From Diadema setosum (Eukaryota > Echinodermata > Echinoidea > Diadematoida > Diadematidae), in assembly GCA_033980235.1 (NCBI GenBank), contig CM067066.1, positions 27,875,976-27,939,975 on the forward strand: 64,000 nt of DNA. Reading direction: 5' to 3'. The notes beneath the pieces were generated by a model that saw only the letters and a program-made list of their open reading frames with translations, ran no database searches and was not told the origin of the DNA. Shown in pieces: positions 1-12,158 of the stretch. A program made the translations under genes and the position numbers. Position 1 is the stretch's first letter. Each line of letters begins with the position of its first letter.

Positions 1-49
1 CTATCTTTGGTGCAACTATGGTCCGTGTTGTAGTCGTTCCGTCACGTCA

Positions 50-127
50 TCCAGAACCCGAGAGAAGACCATATGGGCTATTCAGCCATCTTGTCAGATT
101 GAAAATCAAACAAACAAACAAACAATT
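50..127 (+). repeat. SINE-like repeat, 3' part
   Basis: The words ATATGGGCTATTCAGCCATC and a (CAAA)n tail recur at 39169-39215 (ATATGGGCTATCCAGCCATC, CAAACAAAC). The piece at the window start is truncated on its left by the window edge. Confidence 0.5.
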
Positions 128-210
128 AAGCACACTAAATAAGACTACACTGTATTGAGTTTCGCCAAATAAACTTTAAGAAATGTATCGATATTTCGTC
201 CCTTTAAAAC

Positions 211-234
211 ATATATATATATATATATATATAT
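211..234. repeat. (AT)12 microsatellite
   Basis: Uninterrupted AT dinucleotides. The surrounding 130-880 holds no coding signal that I can support. Confidence 0.95.
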
Positions 235-936
235 GATAGAAAATTACAAGTTGATAACAGATTGTTGTTGGCGTCAATTTCGTTACAACTGATTGTTGTC
301 ATATTGAACAAAAATATACTGTTTAAAACAATCACAGATTCAATATCTACACAAAAACTTTCACATAACTATTGATTAATGTGCAATTCGTCCAAGTCAT
401 TTCCAATAAGTCACATTGGTAAGGAAAAAAAGGCGTTGTACCAAAGAACATTACAGTAACTCTTGAACTGAAATGGAGGTATGCAGAGTTAAACTTTACA
501 GTTGTATAGAATACATGAGGGTAACATAACAAGCACGCAGCATTTCTCTTTGTTTATTGTTTTTATTAAAATAAGGTTTGGAAAATCGACGAAAGGATGT
601 CACAACGAAATTATGTCAAGGATCTGGAACTACGTAATTACGATAAAACTAACGATATTCACAGAAAATGGTTAATACGATATACACTTCTGTCCCATAT
701 AAAATCCTCTTGTAAGAAATCTACATTAATCTTTATCATCGCAATATGAAAACTGAAATTCACCGACAGTATGTAATCTAAAAAAGTAGTGCAAAAAAAC
801 TCGAATGATTTCTTCGTTTGGCAATAACCATGTGCACGGCATAGTTTTGAAATCGTGCGTTATGATTCTCTTGTTGAACACGAATTTTGTGCGAGCTAAT
901 GGGTCTGACAAAGACATTGTTCACCAAATTTCTTAC

Positions 937-1126
937 CTGCGTGTTTTTGTCTAACAGGGCACTCTCTCTTCCATTGTCCCATCTTTCCACATCTAAAGCA
1001 TCGTGCTTGCTTCCTCTTTTCAAAAAGCTCCATCAATTCCTTCTCCAGCTCAATTACCCAGGCAGGGAACGGCAACTTTGATCTTTCTCGTTGATGATTT
1101 TTAGTTTTCACTTCAGTGTGAGCATC
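937..1126 (-). pseudogene. Zinc-knuckle exon of a probable mobile-element gene
   Basis: An open frame bounded by a good acceptor (TACAACAG) and donor (CGCAG|GTAAGA). It carries CFRCGKMGQWKRECP: a CCHC zinc knuckle of retroelement Gag / nucleic-acid-binding type, except that the His ligand position is Gln. A charged helix (ELEKELMELFEKRKQA) precedes it. Other TE-related pieces on the same strand lie within 7 kb. It could be part of a decayed element or of a host gene; no further domain is visible. The Gln may mean loss of zinc binding. Confidence 0.45.
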
Positions 1127-2014
1127 CTGTTGTAAAGCATTTGGTGATAATGCATAGTGAAGAAATCAAGTGTAAAATAATTCCACATTACCTTCAGTTA
1201 TTCTTCTGTTGTTTCTTATAGAACGCTTCAAACCTACCCCTCTCACACAATTCACCCACCTTTTTTTTAACTTTATATTCTTGTACCATACGTACAGTTG
1301 CGTATGTAAAGTTGAAGAAGGAGCCATGTTTCGTATTTACCAGTGAGAAAGTAAGAATGTCGAATATAGGAGCCTCTGAATAATTCCATGTAGTTCTCAA
1401 GAATTATTTCCTTCATTGTTTTATTTGTTTATCTTATTAAAAAAATAGGGGAAATACTCTTTGTTTCAGTTCTAACAATGTAGGAACAAGAGATTACATG
1501 CACTGGACAGTGTTAAACTGTGTAGAAAAGGATCAATACCAGAAGCATTGGTAACTGTGGCCGTGATTTCTTTAAAAGACTTCCGAAAAATTCAGTACCA
1601 AGATCATATCACCTTTTGCATTACGGTAAAACAGCTTGATAAACGTGCCATTTGCACTTGTATTTCTTTCGTTTTAGTCCTTCCTCTACAAATCTCTCAA
1701 TCAGATATACTGTGCTATACATATTATGCAATTTTACGTACACAGAATGCATATAACTTTATGTAATATTCATTTCAACTTACTATCTCAGCTGCAAGAG
1801 AAGGAAGTGCTTTTTCTACTGATGTATAGAAGGAGATCCCTCGGATACCACGGTGGATTGGTTGGTTTCCACTGCGTTGTAAAGCTTGCTTGGAGTAGCT
1901 ATCTTAGGTACTGGTATGTGTTGTCAACGGCGTAATATAGGAGAATTAACCAAGAGATTGAAGCTTGGCTCCCTATATCTTTCATCTTTCACATGATTCT
2001 TTCCCAGTGTCATT

Positions 2015-2840
2015 ATACCCCCGCCAAACGAAGTTTGAAGGGGTAAATAGGAATCAGCGGACGGTCGATCGGTCGGGCGGTCTGTCGGGCGGTCGGTCCG
2101 TTGCAAATCTTGCTACTACTTCCTCAGTTTTCAACCGATTCCCATAAAACTTGGCACAGATGTGTGCCTTGGGTTGTAGATGTGCAAGACATATTTTTTG
2201 ACAGTACCCAAAAGTACGTTGCCATGGTAACGGCATATTATGGGCAAAAATAGGTACAAATCTTGAGTCGCGAACTCCTCCCACAGTTTTTGATCAATTT
2301 TTATGAAATTAGGTACAGATGTTCATCTGAATATGTTAATGTGCAAGACACATATTTCTGCCGTGGCAAAAAGTGCGTTGCCATGGTAACGGCATGTTAT
2401 TGGTAAAATATAAGGCAAAATGCTTCATGGCAAAACTGCTTCATCAGTGTTCTTCCAATTCTCATGGAATTCATATTGAATGTTTGTCTTAGGATATAGG
2501 TCAGCATGACACATTTCTTGACAGTTACAAAAAGTATGTTGCCATGGTAGCACGCTCACATATTATGAGCCAAAATGATGGAAAATTTTGTGTTGCAAAC
2601 TACTTCCTCAGTTTTTGCCCAATTTCCATGAAACTTGGTGCAGATGTGTGCCTTTGGTTGTAGATGTGCAAGACGCATTTTTCGACAGTACCCGAAAGTA
2701 CGTTGCCATGGTAACGGCATATTAATGGCAGAAGATCAAGGAAAGATCTTGCGGATTTAATTACTTCCTCAGTTTTTTGACCAAAGCTTATGAAATGTTG
2801 TTTTGACCAAAGCTTATGAAATGTTGTTTGGCGGGGGTAT
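2015..2840. mobile_element. Inverted-repeat element with internal ~160 bp repeats
   Basis: Ends are TATACCCCCGCCAAAC and its exact reverse complement GTTTGGCGGGGGTATA. The left part holds a (GGTCGGTC/GGTCGGGC) low-complexity stretch. Inside, the word GTTGCCATGGTA recurs near 2218, 2378, 2539 and 2703, so the body is about four diverged units of roughly 160 bp. Near 2787-2829 a 27 bp piece (GACCAAAGCTTATGAAATGT...) is doubled. No transposase. Confidence 0.75.
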
Positions 2841-2907
2841 AACCAGTCGCTGTAGCGACATTTTTTGCAGCTGTACCCACCTTACAATCAACATCGCGTT
2901 CACTTAC

Positions 2908-3078
2908 CTCCATGTCTTGATGATCATCATTGTGATGAGCTGCTGATGATAGCACCTGTTGGACCAGTTCACACACACTATTTACAGCCTTGTCAACCAC
3001 CTTTTGTAACCGCAATGATGTCACATCAAGACTCACTTTAAAAAAATCTCTCAAATTTTGCCTCAATTGCCGTGTGTT
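2908..3078 (-). pseudogene. Downstream exon of PC4-like gene
   Basis: 171 nt open in phase 0, acceptor TTCACAG, donor GGAG|GTAAGT, starting NTRQLRQNLRDFFK and ending DDHQDME. It follows the exon at 3326-3901, whose donor is also phase 0, so the two splice in frame. Helical, Leu-rich; no named domain. The reading frame itself is intact, but the partner exon has a stop. Confidence 0.45.
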
Positions 3079-3325
3079 CTGTGAACCTGATTACTGGGAC
3101 TCGTGTGACGATTCCATCATCTCTCTGTTCTTAGCGCTGCTTGCTTCAGCCTCTAGTCTCAACCCAGTGGGAAATGTAGTGGGTGAAGAGTGGTATGGAG
3201 GGTTTTGTTCACTTCTGGGGAGGGGATGGGATAAGAGGACCTACTTGTTGTGCAACTGTAAATCGATAAAAAACGTCACATGCAGTTTAGAGAAATGATG
3301 TCAGGTAATCGATAGAGGACCTTAC

Positions 3326-3901
3326 ATAAACATATGCATCAGGGTTTTCGCGTAATTCTTTTTCTATTTCCTTAATCCGCTGCCACGGACCCTTGAAGTG
3401 AATGCACTGAAGGCGTCCTCTTCCCTCATCCCTCTGCTGCATGGTCAGCTCCAATAAGAGGGGAAGAAGGGCACCTACAATATCTTCGCACTGAGACTGG
3501 ACAAGCTCTCCGATGTTCTCTCTCTTTCCACAAAGAGCTCGCCATTCCATAGCCATCGTGGCAACACCCTGTTCCGTAGGCCTGTCCATCTCAATGTCAT
3601 TTGCTCGTGTATAGCATCTCAAGTGAACAAGAATTTGTCCCCTGTAACGCGAACTCACTATCATCTTAATACCCATCTTGTCCTTTGGAGAGGGGAATCG
3701 CAGTGGGCCAACTTCTTATAGAAATCGGGCCAAGTCCTTGTCCTCCCTGTCCTGCCGTAACTCTTCATGAGTTTTTACAGTCTTACACACCATGTCCATT
3801 TTTTCATAAAGTTTTTCAATTCCATTCCTCATCAAAAACATTAGAGTCCCCCAGCTAGTGAGAACACTATCTTGTCTATTAAATTGAAAGCCATATTCTT
3901 T
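3326..3901 (-). pseudogene. PC4-like (transcriptional coactivator p15) domain exon with an in-frame stop
   Basis: A 576 nt, 192-codon frame with plausible acceptor (TTGAAAG) and donor (TTTAT|GTAAGG). It opens with a coiled-coil-like part (RNGIEKLYEKMDMVCKTVK), meets TAA at 3716-3718 (codon 62), then continues in the same frame through SSRYRGQILVHLRCYTR and DIEMDRPTEQGVA. The latter resembles the PC4 single-strand DNA-binding fold (strand 'GKVLVDIREYY', later 'KGISL..EQW..L'). Either a decayed copy or a sequence error at one base. PC4 assignment is by eye and moderate. Confidence 0.45.
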
Positions 3902-3989
3902 CTTTCAAGAGAAATTCCTCCAAACAGGAGAGTGTAAGAACTTTCTCCTAGCTTTGTGAGTGGAATGACCAGTTTTCCTCTTATGCTGT

Positions 3990-5160
3990 ACCTTTATGAA
4001 AAAAAAAAGTGTGCAGAATTTACAGAGAGACTACACTCATAATGAAGTATATCATAAGATGTACAGTAGGAGGATTTTCAACTTTTACCCATTTGGTAAA
4101 TGCTATTTTGTACTCCTTGTTCGTGGATGTTGTGAAGATGGATTTTTTTCTTCAAATCTCTTTTTTGTTTTCATTTATGGTACGAACCAAACCTTTGTCA
4201 CCCCTTACAATTTCTTGTCAAAGTGTCAATGATTTAGTTTGAGGACATTTGTAAATTTCAACACAAGGCCTGGATTTTACACATGGTAATGCCATGATTG
4301 GTTTTATAACTGTAATTTTTGGGTCCACCACACACCCATGTCTGTATGTACTCTTTTTGTGTAGGGTCAATTTCATCTGTTAGATCGCCTAAATAAAAAC
4401 TGGTCTGAGAATCAGCCAAATGAGGAGTGTGTCTTAAAAATGACAATATCTGTATCGTGACAGTATAAAACCCCATTGCCAAGATTTTCATGGACAGAAT
4501 ACAGTTTGAATTTGGCCTTACCAGTCGTGAAACTGCCAAAGAAAATGTTGTTGTTGAGGTTTTGGTTTATAAAATACCCATTTTTCATGTAATGCATCTC
4601 AGTCATATCGTTAAGTATGAGACAGAACTCTTGGACAGAAATATTGGATGAAGTGATGCAAGTATTTTAGCAATACTTTAAGCAATACTTCTACTACTTC
4701 TACTTCAACACTCTTGTCATTGCCACAGAACGAGCTTACAATGTACAATGTCCTACCTGAACTAATTTTCAATCCCAAAATCAGATATTTACAGATAATT
4801 CAAATCATTTATTCCAGACTTGACTGTGGGTAGAACAAAGTTGGGGTAGTTTCCACCAGCTGCTTCTTTCCGTGGATTGTTCTGTATCGTTTGGTGAAAA
4901 CCGCAACCTTTACCAGCCAGAGATCAGTGCCATCTAGATGTTTTACTCTCACTGTCATATCCATGACCCAAAACTGTGTCTTGCAACAAGGATGTGGTCT
5001 CCACCTCCTCTAAGTCAGGCTCAGAAACCAGGCTGTTAGTATTGTCATCAACAAGATCCATATACGGTGCCCAAGACCCCCAGTGCGATTTACAGTTCTG
5101 ATGAACTGGCACTTCTTGGCCCTTGAGGCAATCCAACTGAGCTTCCCTATTGACCAATTC
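3990..5160. other. Region with no supported gene
   Basis: Only short shadow frames. A minus-strand open stretch at 4924-5157 is rich in acidic residues but has no recognisable domain. Nothing else stands out. Confidence 0.5.
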
Positions 5161-5188
5161 TGTGACACGCTATGTGTATTTTTGGCAT

Positions 5189-5423
5189 GGGCGCAGCCAT
5201 AGTGGGTGTATCAGCCGACCCCCCCTCCGCACTGCCCCACCCCTCTCCCTACATTAGCACGCGCGCAGAATGAAAAACTGCTTTAGCCAATAGGCGTCTC
5301 GTACTGAGTGCGCGAATGCTTGCTTAGTGCGCGAACCTTTGTTACAAGTGCACGATAAACATGTTGCCCGGGGTGGGGGGAGAGCAGGGGGGGTCGGCTG
5401 ATACACCCACTATGGCTGCGCCC
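5189..5423. mobile_element. 235 bp foldback element, ~37 bp terminal inverted repeats
   Basis: Left end GGGCGCAGCCATAGTGGGTG and right end CACCCACTATGGCTGCGCCC are reverse complements, continuing inward through TATCAGCCGACCCCCC. The middle is rich in GCGC-containing words. No coding capacity and no clear target duplication. Confidence 0.85.
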
Positions 5424-7014
5424 TGTGCCGTAAAATGTCTGCTGCCCTCAACGAACCCGAATCGGTCAATACTACTTCTCGTTTTCCTATTCCCTCTCAC
5501 TGCATCTCTTGCTTCACTTTTTTAAGTATCTCTGGGATGCTGTATGGGTCAGGAATTTAATAGAAAAGTTGTTTCTCTACAATAATGCGGATGCTGGCGT
5601 TTGTAATGGCCGTTCATATCTGCTCTGTGCTCACTCTCATGGTTGCATCGTTGGCACTTCAGGGTCATGGGATGCCCATGGGCATGCATGATTGATGTTC
5701 GCCATCAGTGCAGCATAGTTTGATCTGTAGCATTGACACTGCTTGCAGTTTAGCATCTATAACCAGGGAGGTGTGAGAGAGACCCTCACACCTCCCTGCT
5801 ATAACACACTAAAAAAGGTGCCTACAAGTGGTTGGAATCATTTTACAAATCTTTGTACCATCTTGGAGTGACTCTTAAGTCGAACAGGATTCTTCTTGAC
5901 TGGAAACACTTCTAACCAACTCTTCAATTTTTGACCACAGTACAGCTTCATTCGATCAATGTGTACCACCTTGGGCTTTCCCCAGGAGTTAATCTCTTGG
6001 ACTCATATTGAAAACTTTTGCCCTAATTCACGCAGAAAATCCGAGGTAGCAGACGCTGGCAAAAGTGAGTGCGTGTGGGGCGCGTGGCTAGTCGACACGT
6101 TACGATGGGGGTGGCAGCACCGTGCGTGGAGGGACATCATGTTCACATAATTTCACGCATAGTGTGTTGTGCGTGTAGGCGAAAGAAATCGGGTTAAATC
6201 TTCAGTTGAGATATAGTCTAGGACCTTATCATTCCTTTACAACATTATTTCAGTTGATTACCTGTGCACAACACGTGTATACAAGCGCCCGATTGCAGAC
6301 AGCAGGTGGCAAGCGACCGTTGCAACTACCGTTACTTACGTTATTACCACCTCAGAAGGAAATGCACCGGTCTGACTAGAGCCATCATCGAAAAATAAGA
6401 TGGAATATGGAATATATTTGGTTGTTTCTGCTCCCAAACTTAACAGTTATGTTGTTCATAAGGCTGCTACGTATCTAGATAATGTCTCACATACAAAAGT
6501 ATCTGGATATTAGATGGAAAATGATATTTGGCGAGAAATGAAAGCTTGAAATCACAGGAATTCACACTGCTGACGACGGCAGACAGTGAAGGTCAACGGC
6601 TCAAATTTTCGTTGGTAGTCTCGTCACGTAATAGTTCTGTATAGATTGTACACGTTCCCTATGACAGCAATATTGTGACTGGGTAGTCTAACTTTACTGC
6701 AAAAGTGCATCAGGACTGCTCAACCAATGAACAAGATTCTTATATCACAAAAATGGGCAGAATCTCTACTTTCTGAAAGCGTCCGCCCCAAGTTCGTGCG
6801 ACCTTCTGTTCCCAAGATATCCCATGTGGAAGAATTGCAAGACGGCAAAATATGCTAAAATTCGTCAAATTTGGACTGTTCGCCATAGGCAAATCTACTC
6901 ATAAGGTACTTTTCTGATCAAAAGTGCGTCACTGCTACAAATGTTACAATAATATATAAACACATAAATAGTCCCTAAAGTGTCCACTTTCAGAATCCGG
7001 GCACCCCAGGTTTG

Positions 7015-7236
7015 CTACTTTAATAGTTTAAAAGTTACGGCAGATTTTGTGGGAAAATGCATTGATTTTTTACCCATTTTATGTGTTGTAGCATTCGCGG
7101 CGGAAGCGCGGTTTCGCAGATGACCGAAAGTTTTCAATGTGCAATATACTACATCTGACAATTTGGTAATGACCAAATATGGACCAGTCCACTTATGCTT
7201 AAATTTGGGGTGAAATCCCTTTTGTCTGCACACCAT
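7015..7236 (-). pseudogene. Ty3/gypsy-type integrase C-terminal fragment
   Basis: The frame contains HPKFKHKWTGPYLVITKLSD followed by VVYCTL, matching the SH3-like C-terminal part of Ty3/gypsy integrases ('K..WKGPY.V...LSDV.Y'). The rest of pol is not readable upstream (7240-7330) because frames close. A degraded LTR-retrotransposon remnant; no LTRs seen. Confidence 0.6.
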
Positions 7237-7480
7237 TCAACCACACCAGGGAGGTGGACCACCTGCCTGACCACACCCATTCTCCCACTTTTTAGCTACT
7301 GTATGGAGCATGTTTTGCACTTGGAAATTCCTGCCCAGACATGAACCTTTGTATTAAGTCAGAAGGCAAATGGCTTACTGTAATAAACTCTATCATGTAC
7401 ATTCTAAATTCATTAGATCAAAAACTAATTCATAGGATCTCAAGTTGTTTTAAAGCTCTTCAATGAAATGCAGTGCTTAC

Positions 7481-7591
7481 CTTTGGGTCATTGTCTGGCA
7501 TGAAGCAATAGCCTTCAGGATACTTTTCTGTGATGAGAGAGAGCAAGGCATTGTGCAGAAGTTCCTTGGAGAACTCCTGATCCACTGACAT
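7481..7591 (-). CDS. Possible exon of unidentified gene
   Basis: A short frame MSVDQEFSKELLHNALLSLI then TEKYPEGYCFMPDNDPK runs into a good donor (AAAG|GTAAGC). Its start is not settled (Met or acceptor). It lies 50 bp downstream of the HECT-like piece and may belong to the same element-derived gene. Confidence 0.25.
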
Positions 7592-7639
7592 TTCTCAAGA
7601 CACTCTAGTATGCTGATCCAGTCTTACACTAGACTCGTC

Positions 7640-7888
7640 TCAGATGACATCATTGAACTGTTCGTTTGACAGTGAAACGTTCAGTAGGTACAGAAAAGAA
7701 CAGCTGAAAATTTCTCTGGTGACCCCATCCATGTCAACTGCAATCTGGTTCTCTAGTTCCACTGTCAGCCGATGAGGCTCCAATTCGAGATTGGTTCCAT
7801 AGGCAAGTAGGACTGTGTCGATGATGTTGTCTGTGCTGACAGACTTTTGCTGGCATGTAGGTATGCATTGACATGAATTCTTCTTCAT
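7640..7888 (-). pseudogene. HECT-like fragment
   Basis: The frame holds RLTVELENQIAVDMDGVTRE then IFSCSFLYLLN. This resembles the 'A.D.GGV.REMF' segment seen in HECT-like domains of invertebrate transposon-associated proteins. Isolated, without a catalytic Cys segment in view. Confidence is low. Confidence 0.3.
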
Positions 7889-7930
7889 ACAAGCTCAGTC
7901 ATGGTGAACTAGTGGACCGAGTGGACCAGT

Positions 7931-7971
7931 CCTGATCTTGTGCATCAGTCCTGATCTTGTGCATAAATTTG
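7931..7971. repeat. 20 bp direct duplication
   Basis: CAGTCCTGATCTTGTGCAT occurs twice in tandem. Confidence 0.85.
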
Positions 7972-9063
7972 GGGCAAACAAACCACTGGCTAGACCTTGA
8001 AAACTCATCATATTCATCTGAATCTCCATAATACCTTTTTCCTAATTCACTCAAGTACTGATCATATGCATCTTCTGATAAAGATGCACAATGACTTTTG
8101 CACTATGTCTTTAAAAAGTAGTGACGCACAATTCATTCAGGACTGAAACAGTCTCTTCATCCCCTTCAGCTGGTTCAATCTCAAGCTGAGCCTCAATATC
8201 AGTTATGAACAAGTTTTCACTTGTTCCTCCTGTGCAAAAATTGTAGCATTGTTAACACAACAAGTCATCATCTGACATGCTCTAAATTTCATTTATTATG
8301 AGAACCTTTTGCAAATCTTTCAATTCCCTAACTCTATAAATTTTTCTTAAAACAGCAGGTCTCATCACATGGCCACAGACAGCACGTTCTTGACAATATA
8401 TGAAATTGGAAATCTGTTCTCAGTGCATTATGCACAGAGGTATTACATCTTGAAGTTTATCATGTTGTGTACCAAATAACTCATTTAATTTGTCTACCTC
8501 ATACTCCACACACTGGATATCATATCCTGCCGCACCAATGACTACGTCAGGCTTCACAAAGCAAAGTAGGAGACTCCTGTAGTATAAGAGTCAAGCATGA
8601 CCCTTCTTGGCTTGTAAATAATTGGTTTTTCATTCATTTTGCAGTGCTTCATTTGGTTAAGAGAGACAGGCAACACATTTAGGTTTTTTTTTTCCAAAAA
8701 TGTGCAAATGGTCTTGAAGTAGGAGGAGCCTAGTGCCTCTTTGATTGGTTTTGACAATAAATGGTCCCCAAACTAGTTGCTAAATTGGCGGGCTTCTGAG
8801 GCTTGGTAGCAGAAGATTCCACAGTCTGAGACTGAAGCTATTTGGTAGTAGAAGCCCCCCACAGTCTGAGAAGACTTCTGAACCTTTGTTGCCAGAGGCT
8901 TGGTTTACGTCTCTGGGAGAAAAAAAAAAATGTTATTTTTCTTTTACATTCTATTATAGGTTTTGTTACTGGTTATTAAACCAGCAGAAAAACATTTGTA
9001 ATTTAATACAGATCTTCATTTTAGCTTTCTATTTCACTATCCAAAACTTCAATTTCTTTCTAG

Positions 9064-9187
9064 GACAATATCTCCTCCATTCACAAGCAAGGTTAACTCA
9101 CCGATGGTGCCACAAAATTTCAAATTCAGAGCTGCTACCGCAAACTCCAGCTCTGGAAGCATTGGTAGCAGGGTCCAAGCACCCTAA
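9064..9187 (+). CDS. Possible terminal coding exon, plus strand
   Basis: After a good acceptor (TTTCTTTCTAG) a 40-codon frame reads TISPPFTSKVNSPMVPQNFK and SSSGSIGSRVQAP then TAA at 9185. A polyadenylation signal AATAAA lies at 10785-10790, so 9188-10810 could be its 3' UTR. No homology recognised and no upstream exon found, so this is tentative. Confidence 0.25.
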
Positions 9188-10176
9188 CCATTTCTCTCAG
9201 GGTGCAGTGGCTGGCCCTGGTACATGTGTACCTCTAGACTTCCAGTTGGAACATGGGCTCCAAACTGGAACACCAAACAACTCATGTAATGTAGCTTTAC
9301 AGCTTAATTTGCATGTAAAATTTTTACTTCAAAACACACAACTTTGATGTGTAAAAGAAATAAATTCCTCAGTCTTTTCATCCGTGGACACACATTGTAC
9401 TTAATACGCATCTTAATGAACATTCTTAGCATTACGTCCACATTCTCTCTGGGGATATGCACTCGAGTGAACTTGTTGCCTTTCCATGGGCATGATGAAG
9501 AAAAATTAATACAAACCTGTCCAGAAATATGGCTTAGAGAGCGCCCTGAAGACATCCACCAAAATATGACCTTTAACCCTTGAAAAAAAAAAAAACCAAA
9601 AAAAAAGTACACTGTAAATATATTGCATGGGTTATGGTAAGAGAGGCTAACCTCAGTATGCAAGTGGTATCTTTTCATCACTTATGTAATTAACAAAGGG
9701 CCTGTTACCGAAGGCTGGTCCTTTCAACTGAAGCCGGGGAATGAGTACAAAAAAGTTGGTTTTTTTTTTTATTGTTTTTTTTATTTATTTTTTTGGACAT
9801 GGGGTTGCTATGGAAAAAAAAAAGCGCTTCATTGAAAAGAAAAAATACATATTTATTTTGATAGGGAAAAAAAGCTCCATTAACTCGGGTGTTTGTCCAT
9901 AGTTGATTTGAGCTGTCAAAGGGTTCTTCGACTAGCTGTGTCTTTTCCACTAACAAGTAGCAAATGCTGGTGTTCTTGAAATCATTATGTGAAAGTAAAT
10001 TGTAAGAGATTAAAGTAGTTTTACATTAAGTGTGAGTTAACATTATGTAAACAGCAAGAAAATATAAAGTATTTAGATATATCAACAGTGGAGTTTGACC
10101 CTATAATTGTGGTGGAGCCTATTAAGCTAGAACCTTGTATTCACGTCTGCAACATAGCACACATATTCATGTTGTA

Positions 10177-10361
10177 CAGTGGACTCCCGTTATAATGAAG
10201 TTCTCGGGACGGGCAGTTTTCTTTCGTTATATCGAAATTTCATCATAAGCAAACGATTAAACAAGAAAAAACATAGAGCCAATGATGTTGCGGCCTGAAT
10301 TTTTATTTCGTTGTAACCAGAATTTCTTTATAACCATGTTAATTTTAACGGGAGTGCACTG
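10177..10361. mobile_element. pogo/Tc1-like MITE, copy 1
   Basis: Ends CAGTGGACTCCCGTTATAA and (reverse complement) CAGTGCACTCCCGTTAAAA, flanked by TA on both sides. The CAGTG... end with a TA target fits pogo/Tc1-mariner non-autonomous elements. No transposase. Confidence 0.75.
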
Positions 10362-10784
10362 TATGCATGTAATTCATGTTGTAGACATATCAATTTGCGA
10401 GAAAATGCGTAATTTGTACCCACTGTCAGATGAAAGAGTATTCAGAGAGTTGCATTTTGTATTGATGGACCTTGGTGTTTGTTACACAGTAGTTACAGTA
10501 TTATGCAATGTTGGTTACAGGTAGCCGCGGGTAGGCTATAGTGAGGAGATGCATGAATACTATTGACTAATTCTGAAGACATTAAGAAATGTGTGTTGTC
10601 GTACTAGAAATGTAATTTTGAGTTTTTTTGTGACTGTGAAAGCCCTCATCTACTGTCGACTAGATGTGGGTCAGATTTTTCTTTTTGTCTGTATCTTTTT
10701 AATCAGTGTAACATTCCTGTTCTGGATTGAAATCATTGTAAGAGTTGTCATGACACTGACTTGAGAGTGAAATGAGAAATGTGA

Positions 10785-10790
10785 AATAAA
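10785..10790 (+). promoter_or_regulatory. Candidate polyadenylation signal AATAAA
   Basis: Preceded by a T-rich stretch typical of a 3' UTR end. It would serve a plus-strand transcript covering 9.1-10.8 kb, which is not otherwise proven. Confidence 0.3.
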
Positions 10791-11802
10791 GCAAACCAAT
10801 GAACTTCAAATCAACATGGCTTTATATACAACTCTTTGTTATACTTTATATTTGTGTACCTGATATGTTGATGTGTGAAAAGATGTATGATTATGCCTTT
10901 ATTCATCTTAATGTGTTTGCAATTGTGAAAACCCTGTATCCATGTCTGAGTGGGCAACAAAAAATATTATTATTCATTGTATGTACACATAATTTTATGC
11001 CGAAAAAAAAAGTAAGTGATGTAAATTGCAAGAAGACTACAATTACAAATAGCCAACAGACCTGTTACATGCCATTTGCATGAAAGACTTTAAACAGTAG
11101 TCACAATCACAACATCCTCATATTGTGAGTTTGAGCAGTTATACCCATCAAGTCCTGGGTAAGGTAGTTTTTTGTTTTGTTTTGTTTTTTCTGTAGAAGT
11201 CATTATCTCGTTAAATTGGCACCTGAATTTCACTGGTATGATATCTTGTATTGTGAAATATTGGATGGAATTAGCTTAAATTCATTAAAATCAGAAAGAG
11301 ATTCACAAACATTTGCCAATTTGGGAGAGTAACAGGAAATTCTAAAGTTTCTTTTTCTGCAGCCAAAACAAACAGCAAAATATCTAGCAACAAATAAAGT
11401 AAAAGAAAGTATTTTCTCTACCTTGTAAAAACACCAATGCATAGTGAATATGTCATAAACATATGTAGCACCAAACTATGGTTGTAGGTGCAATTGTACA
11501 TCTATGTGGTTTCTAATACTTCATTGGTTGTTAAAGAAGCCTTTCAGAAACATTTCCCGTTATTATGACTCTGGAATTACGTTTTTTGAGGTAGTGGGAA
11601 ATTCAGTACTAAAAAAGAAAAACAAAACATAATGTATTTGGGTTTTTAACACAGTTTAAATATACTGTAACAAGTTGTTTGTGAAATGTTTCACTGTACA
11701 GGGAAACCTGTTACAACAATGTTGCCTGGACCACCAATTTTACCTCAACTTAACCAGTACTTCACTGCAAATGAACTAAAAAAAAAAATAAAAATAAGAA
11801 AT

Positions 11803-11832
11803 CAACAACAACAACAACAACAACAACAACAA
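11803..11832. repeat. (CAA)n microsatellite
   Basis: About ten CAA/AAC units. Confidence 0.9.
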
Positions 11833-12032
11833 ATAAATGAATAAAAGACCAGTTACAAACAGTTACAGTATAGACAATCTCATTTAAAGCTGTAACTTGT
11901 ATTAATTAAGCAAGCTCATAAAAGGGTTTTCCTGTATCGGAGAGAAATTCTGATTTGTGAAGTTTCAGTGCGAGGAATTATGTTGGGGTAGATCTGCTGT
12001 GACAAGTTTGTCTGAGCTCAGTCAGTCATGCT

Positions 12033-12158
<126 letters not shown>

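Noticed and set aside
2054..2284. Open frame with PDRPPDRP repeats
   Set aside because: It is the GGTCGGTC low-complexity end of the inverted-repeat element.
8554..8757. Minus-strand frame at 8.6 kb
   Set aside because: No domain, no convincing splice signals, and surrounding sequence has small duplications.
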